Shown: piece by piece, positions 58,860-64,000 of the stretch
Numbering within the stretch: the first letter of the stretch is position 1
Layout of the letters: every line of letters begins with the position of its first letter
Source of the DNA: Cynocephalus volans
Lineage: Eukaryota; Chordata; Mammalia; Dermoptera; Cynocephalidae
Reading direction: 5' to 3'
NCBI RefSeq assembly: GCF_027409185.1
Contig: NC_084463.1
Location: 157,468,369-157,532,368, forward strand
Length of the DNA stretch: 64,000 bases
Translations under genes and position numbers: made by a program
Notes under the pieces: generated by a model
Told to the model about the DNA's origin: nothing
The model's input: the letters and a program-made list of their open reading frames with translations, nothing else
Databases searched by the model: none

Positions 58860-61800
58860 TGGCTGGTATGGAGATGTATTATCTTTTAATCACATTGTTT
58901 CACAAACATTTTGAGGTGCCCTCATATATCCGTACCAGACCATCCTTGTGGGGATAGATAATATAGCAGTAGCTTGGAAAAGATGGTGGCTCAGGGGACA
59001 CTGTCCCACACAGTGTAGAAGGGACAACCTCAGAGGTTTGGCATTTGATAAAATAGAACTCATAAGAAATTCATAAAAATCTGGAATCAGTGGATTGCAC
59101 ACCAGCTATAAAGGAGACAGTTTCAAGTTAAGGTTCAGTAACTGGTAATTATCAGCTGCCTGAGATTTACAAAGAATTAAAATCTACCTACCCATTTCCA
59201 AAGAAAACTTATACACTGTCTAAAAGCCCTGATGCCTTATTTTAACAATCTCTGATGTGCTGACAGTGCTCCTACATACAAACTAATGTGTGCATGACCC
59301 CCACTAGCTTGGACAAAGGACAGGCTAGGGTCATTCTTAACCTCCTAAAGACAGAGTGCTTCCCCAGGTTTAGGGAACTGTGGCCAGTCCTGGAGACGTC
59401 AATGGTCCAGGAATTGGAAGATCCTCAGCCATGACTGAGACTCACCAACCTCCAAAGATCAGAGGCAAAGGAAGAAGGTAGATTAAAAAACAGAGAAAAT
59501 ATGAAGAAAATTAAAGTAATGTGACTATTCTGTATGTCCCCAATTTTGAAGCAATTTCCTACTCATTAAAACAAAAAAAGTCAGCATAAAAAATGTAAGT
59601 ATAAAACCCCACAGCAGGGCTCTTCTAATTACTGAGGGAAATGTTAGCAATTACAGCAGAAATGATAAGAATTTTATTTGTTGCAAAACTTATCAGTATC
59701 TAAATACACACCCTCTTTCAATCTGAGGAAGGGAACAGAAAGCATTATATCAACTGATCCATAACTCTGAGGGATCAAAACCACACTCAGAGGGATGAAC
59801 TGTTTCAGTCATTCAACTCTGTAGCCACCAAAGAATCCAGCATTATGCTTGTTCATGTAAGGGGCTCGTTATATATTTGTTAAGCAAAATAATCTTATTG
59901 AATATCATGTCATTATCTCTGCCGGCAGTCTATAAATTAGCTCCTGAACTTAATGGGCTTCTAAGTTAGTTTCCCTGAATTGAAGAGAATGAGCTGCCCT
60001 GAGGACATGTATGTTCTGACCTTGGCACTCCCATTTCTCCCTGTCGGTTAAAGTTGGAACACTGGTTTACAAATCCTTCCTTTTGGGGAGTCAATTACTA
60101 TGACATAACCCAGCCAAGTGATCACTGCCAAAGTTCTGAGTAAGTTAAGGTAAGGGTCAGAAGTGCACAGAATTCAGCAAATGTCATTCATATGGAACGT
60201 TTAGAAATACACTGGAACGTATAAATCCCAAAATAAATTTTTATGGGGATATATAATGGAAGGCAGAGTGTGCCTTCTGTTGGGGATACACATTGATCAA
60301 GGAGGAATCTTAATCTAAAGGAACCAAGATTCAAGGAGGTGACCTAAGTGGTCACAAATATGACATAGCAATTGTGACCACAGGCTACAGAGCTATTTTG
60401 TCCTCTTTGTCCACTGACCTTCATTTCATCTTGAAGTAAAATGAAAAGAGTGATAATCATTTCCATCAGTAAATCCACATGGACACAGTCTTTATGACTT
60501 CTAGAATCAGTAATAGTGTTATACGTTAATAATCTTATTGAAGGTGGAAGGAAAGTGCAAATACAGAAGAATACATAAATAGGTACATTATAAGGAACCT
60601 GGAATACAGCAATAATAAAAGATAATCATAAACTGTAGACAGGTTTTTACCCTGGAATTTGGAGCAAAAGAATAAAAAAAAAAAGTGAACAACTGTGATA
60701 TCTATGCATGAAAATATCAAGAACATGTGTAAGATTCAACTCATAGAAGAAAAATAGACAAAAAAACAAAAATCATGCACTCAGGGCAAAAGAAGAAACC
60801 ATCAGGACAAAACCATAGAAATACATAACAGGTACCCTGGGTCCCTAGTAATTGCAAACTAGAGAAATTAGACAAAAATCTTGCTGAAGACAACTAGAAA
60901 AGATAGACAAAATATTCTGGGAACTATCAAGAGCATGACGGCTTATATCTAGGCAGGACAAACACATAGACAGATGATCTCTCAACATTTGGGGCTGGTT
61001 GTGCTCTGAGGCTTTTGATAATCCTGCAGGAAGGTATGACAGGCTACCAAGCTCAAGATAATCTGGTCAATTAAGGTGGGAGTCCAAGAGGACCCATAGT
61101 ATCCTTAAGGGGTTGTTTATTTCTAATTTCCTCACTTTGGGTCTGGAGAAAAACTTAGAAGTAAAAATGAAATAGAATAAGAAAGGCCCTTGGAAGGAAA
61201 TGCAGCTCAGTACAAATAGGACTGAAGAGCACAGAGCATAGTATCTCCAGGCGTTCTGCTGTGTCCATACTTGGGTATAAGAAGAGAATGTAATCAGAAA
61301 AAGATAACACCACCTTGAATTGCTTTTGCAGCACTTTTGCCAAAACATCATGCAGAACACAGCAAAAAGAATAAAACACGAAAAGAAGGAAATAGGATAA
61401 ATCTTTAAATGTGCATAAGAAATGACCGAAATTTTGAAAAAAGATCTGGAGAAACTGTAGATAATCAGAGATCATAGGTTTCTTTTTAAAACTATTCTTA
61501 ATATATTTAAGGAGACAAGAGTCAGATTATGAATTCTGGCAGCTAACTGGAAATAATAAAGATGAAAATTCTGAAACTGAAAATATAGTTGAAATTAAGA
61601 TGGGTTTGTTTAGCAGATTTTGCTCCAAACCATAGGATGCTGCTATATAAATACCTAAATTTGGGAGTGACTTTGGGGGAGGCAGTGAGCGTACAATGGA
61701 AAGACCTACAGGATTATGATGGAGCTTAAACTGCCTTCAATAGACTGTTAGCAAAATACTGCACTCATGGGGCAGTAATGTTGAAAACTCAGACAAAAGA

Positions 61801-62400
61801 AGAAGCATGTTATTAGAAAACGGACACCAGGAAATCTTTGTTGTTTAGTGGGAGAAATTTTCTCAAAACTGTCTCCTTTGATGATGTGGAAAGTAGAATG
61901 CATAAGTTATAAAACTGGATATATAATTAAGGAGTTTTCCAAGCAAAGTGTTGAAAGTGCCCTTTGGCTTCTTGCTGCTTGTAGTAAAAAGTGAAAGGAG
62001 AGAGATAAACAAGGGAAAGGTGTTCAACAAAGAGAAACAACAATCTGGTAGTTTTGAGAATTCCCAGTCTTTCTAGATGGAACACATGCTAAAATTAAGA
62101 GAATCGTTGTCATTAAAAGCTACTGTAGGAAGGACAAGGGTGTGACTCCAAAACCTCAGAAAGAACGAAAGGTTAGTCACAAAATGATTAAATGATTCAG
62201 TGAGACTCAAGATGCTGATCCTCTCAATCAAGCTAGAGCTTCTAGGAAGGATAAGAGCATTGTCCCCAGCCACCTCAGAAGGAGACCAAGACTGAAAAAG
62301 GTTTACCTAAAAATATCTGTGAACATGGCTTTTATCCAATTGTGTAAACCCCAGAGGGATCCACAGGAGACATGCAAAGTTCTTGAGAAAATTATTTTCA
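58860..62400. other. No gene seen; AT-rich
   Basis: Short frames only. Parts of 60600-61700 are A-rich and could be LINE-derived, but I cannot place them in a family. Confidence 0.35.
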
Positions 62401-62404
62401 GCAG

Positions 62405-62835
62405 TGCATTAGTTTCCTAGGACGGCTATAACAAAGTACCACAATCTGGATGGCTTAAATGACAGACAGATATATTGTCACCATTCTGGAGGTTGAAAGT
62501 CTGAGATCAAGGTGTTGGTGGGTTTGGTTCCTTCTGAAGGCTGTAGGGAAAATCTACTCCATGCCTGTGTCATCACTTGTGATGGTTTGCTGGCCATCTC
62601 TGGTGTTCCTTGGTAGATCTCAGTCTTCGTGTTGACAAAGTGCCCTCATCTGTGTCCAACCTTACCCTTTTTATAGAACATATTGAATTAGGGGTCCACC
62701 CTACCCAGTATGACCTCATCTTAACTTTGCTACTCACATCTGCAGCAACCCTACTTCCCCATAAGGTCACAGTCTGAGGTGTTGGAGACTGGGACTTCGA
62801 CATATGAATATTATGGGGACACAACTTAACACATA
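62405..62835 (-). mobile_element. MLT1-type (ERVL-MaLR) LTR relic
   Basis: The reverse complement of an MLT1-like LTR is visible: 'TTAGTTTCCTAGGACGGCTA', 'ACAAAGTACCACAATCTGGA', 'CATTCTGGAGGTTGAAAGTC', 'TCTGAGATCAAGGTGTTGGT' and 'ATGAATATTATGGGGACACA'. Noncoding. Confidence 0.75.
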
Positions 62836-62839
62836 ATAT

Positions 62840-63188
62840 GCAGGAGCACTGCCACCGTAGAGCATAAGGGATAGAGCAAGTACAAACTGAAGAAGGGTGT
62901 TAGACCCCTAAAATTTAAATGGCCAGAAGCGGGTTGGTAACCATCTTTACTCAGCTGCAAACACATGCAAAGTTTCATGAAAAAGGAAGAATTACTGACT
63001 CAGAGGGAAGAACCAAGGGCCCAGAGCCATGGAAAATTATCTCCAGGCAATGAAACATCATGACGACATTCTCAACATTCATCCAGATGGATTTCTGAAC
63101 TACCATGGAGCAGTAAGCCTTTTTTACCTTCCACTTTCTACTTTTTGAAATGGAATGTCTATAGCTGTTATCCTATGTCTGTTCCACC
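62840..63188. other. No gene supported
   Basis: A short open stretch at about 63023-63110 ('GCCATGGAAAATTATCTCCA') has no clear homology and no splice context that I can confirm. Confidence 0.3.
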
Positions 63189-63189
63189 A

Positions 63190-64000
63190 TTATACGAGGG
63201 GACCACAAAAAGTTTCAGAAAAATGGAATTAAAAAATAAAAACATGAACTTTAATTCTCAACATAAGCTCCAATAAGTTCAAGAAACTTTTGAAAGCAAT
63301 GATAGCAGCCATGCTGTCCAGCCCTAGAGAACTGAGGGTCCTGGGAATTTAACCCTGTCAATAGAGTAAACATTATTATTGAAAATAAATGGGTGCCCAT
63401 TGATGATCTTTTAAGATTAGGAAACAAAAATGACTCAGAAAGATCGAAATCAGGACTTTAAGGTGGCTGCCTAATAATTGCCCATCAAAATTCTCACAAA
63501 ACAGCCCTTTTTTGATGAGAGGATTGAGCAGGAGCATGGTCTGGTTGCGATGGACTCTCCGGCGGAGATTTCCTGGGCATTTTTCTGCTACAGCTATGGC
63601 TGACTTCCTCAAAACACTTTCTTAATAAGTAGATGTTACTGCTCTTTGGACATCCAAAAAGTCAACAAGCAAAGTGCCTGGAAAATCTCAAAAACTGTTG
63701 CCATGTCCTTTGCTCTTCACTGGTCCACTTTTACATTGACTGGACCATTTTCACCTCTTGGTGGCCACGGCTCTGATTGCACTTTGCCTTCAGGATTGTA
63801 TCAGAACGAAATCAGTATAAAGCCATGTTTCATCTCCTGTTATAATTCTTCAGAGAAATGCTTCAGGATTTTAATCTCACTTGATCAAAATTTCCATTGA
63901 AGTTCTGCTCTTGTCTTCAGCTGCTCTGGGCACAGTGGTTTTGGCACCCATCGAGCAGAACGTTGGCTCAACTGTAATTTATCAGTCAGGATTGTATAAG
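63190..64000 (-). mobile_element. Mariner-like DNA transposon relic, cut by window end
   Basis: The end at about 63194 (CGAGGGGACCACAAAAAGTT) follows TATA and resembles a mariner terminal repeat next to its TA target. Read on -, the interior holds decayed transposase traces: 'DETWLYTDF', a 'KVQSEPW' region, 'QPDHAPA' across a frame break, and 'FCFLILK' where mariners have DFFLFPKLK. Several stops and frameshifts are present, so it is not a functional gene. The other end is outside the window. Confidence 0.6.

Noticed and set aside
63376-63612. 78-codon frame on - as a gene
   Set aside because: Fragment of a decayed mariner-like transposase with stops and frameshifts on either side.
1-64000. 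tRNA, rRNA, CRISPR or bacterial-type operon features
   Set aside because: None seen; base composition, repeats and introns are those of a mammalian chromosome.

Overview
This window is nuclear DNA of a placental mammal. It holds small split genes with GT-AG introns and AATAAA signals, plus relics of L1, L2, MIR, MER5/Charlie, MaLR LTRs and a mariner-like element. I recognised no Alu, rodent B1/B2, ruminant or carnivore SINE, so the order is left open. The locus is part of a secretoglobin cluster; the human equivalent is the SCGB1D/SCGB2A group.

The dominant structure is a very large inverted repeat. The left arm (1-20947, cut by the window start) is the reverse complement of the right arm (21345 to at least 44674). 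They are separated by a spacer of only about 0.4 kb. Each arm carries one complete three-exon mammaglobin-like gene (SCGB2A family): 17165-20118 on + and 22174-25127 on -. The two genes converge tail to tail and encode the same predicted 93-residue secreted protein. Arm similarity is layered: about 88% in the outer part (left 1-5.64 kb), about 97-98% in the middle (5.7-16.3 kb), and no difference found over about 4.56 kb around the gene (16314-20874 against 21418-25978). It then falls to about 81% in the last 74 bases before the spacer. This pattern points to recent arm-to-arm gene conversion over the gene. Each arm also holds an older, much decayed direct duplication of the gene's upstream flank.

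Right of the inverted repeat lies an intact SCGB1D (lipophilin-like) gene on the - strand (45784-48965), rebuilt here from three exons. It has the same exon sizes as the SCGB2A genes (55 and 188 coding bases in exons 1 and 2). SCGB1D upstream of SCGB2A on the same strand matches the human order, so the right arm looks ancestral and the left gene the inverted copy. In humans SCGB1D2 and SCGB2A2 proteins pair, so both partners of a secreted heterodimer are probably encoded here, in a 1:2 gene ratio within the window.

From about 49.1 kb to the end I see no gene. It holds L1 3' ends, MIR and L2 pieces, an MLT1-type LTR and a decayed mariner-like element cut by the window end. Repeat family names and boundaries come from recalled consensus sequences and are approximate.
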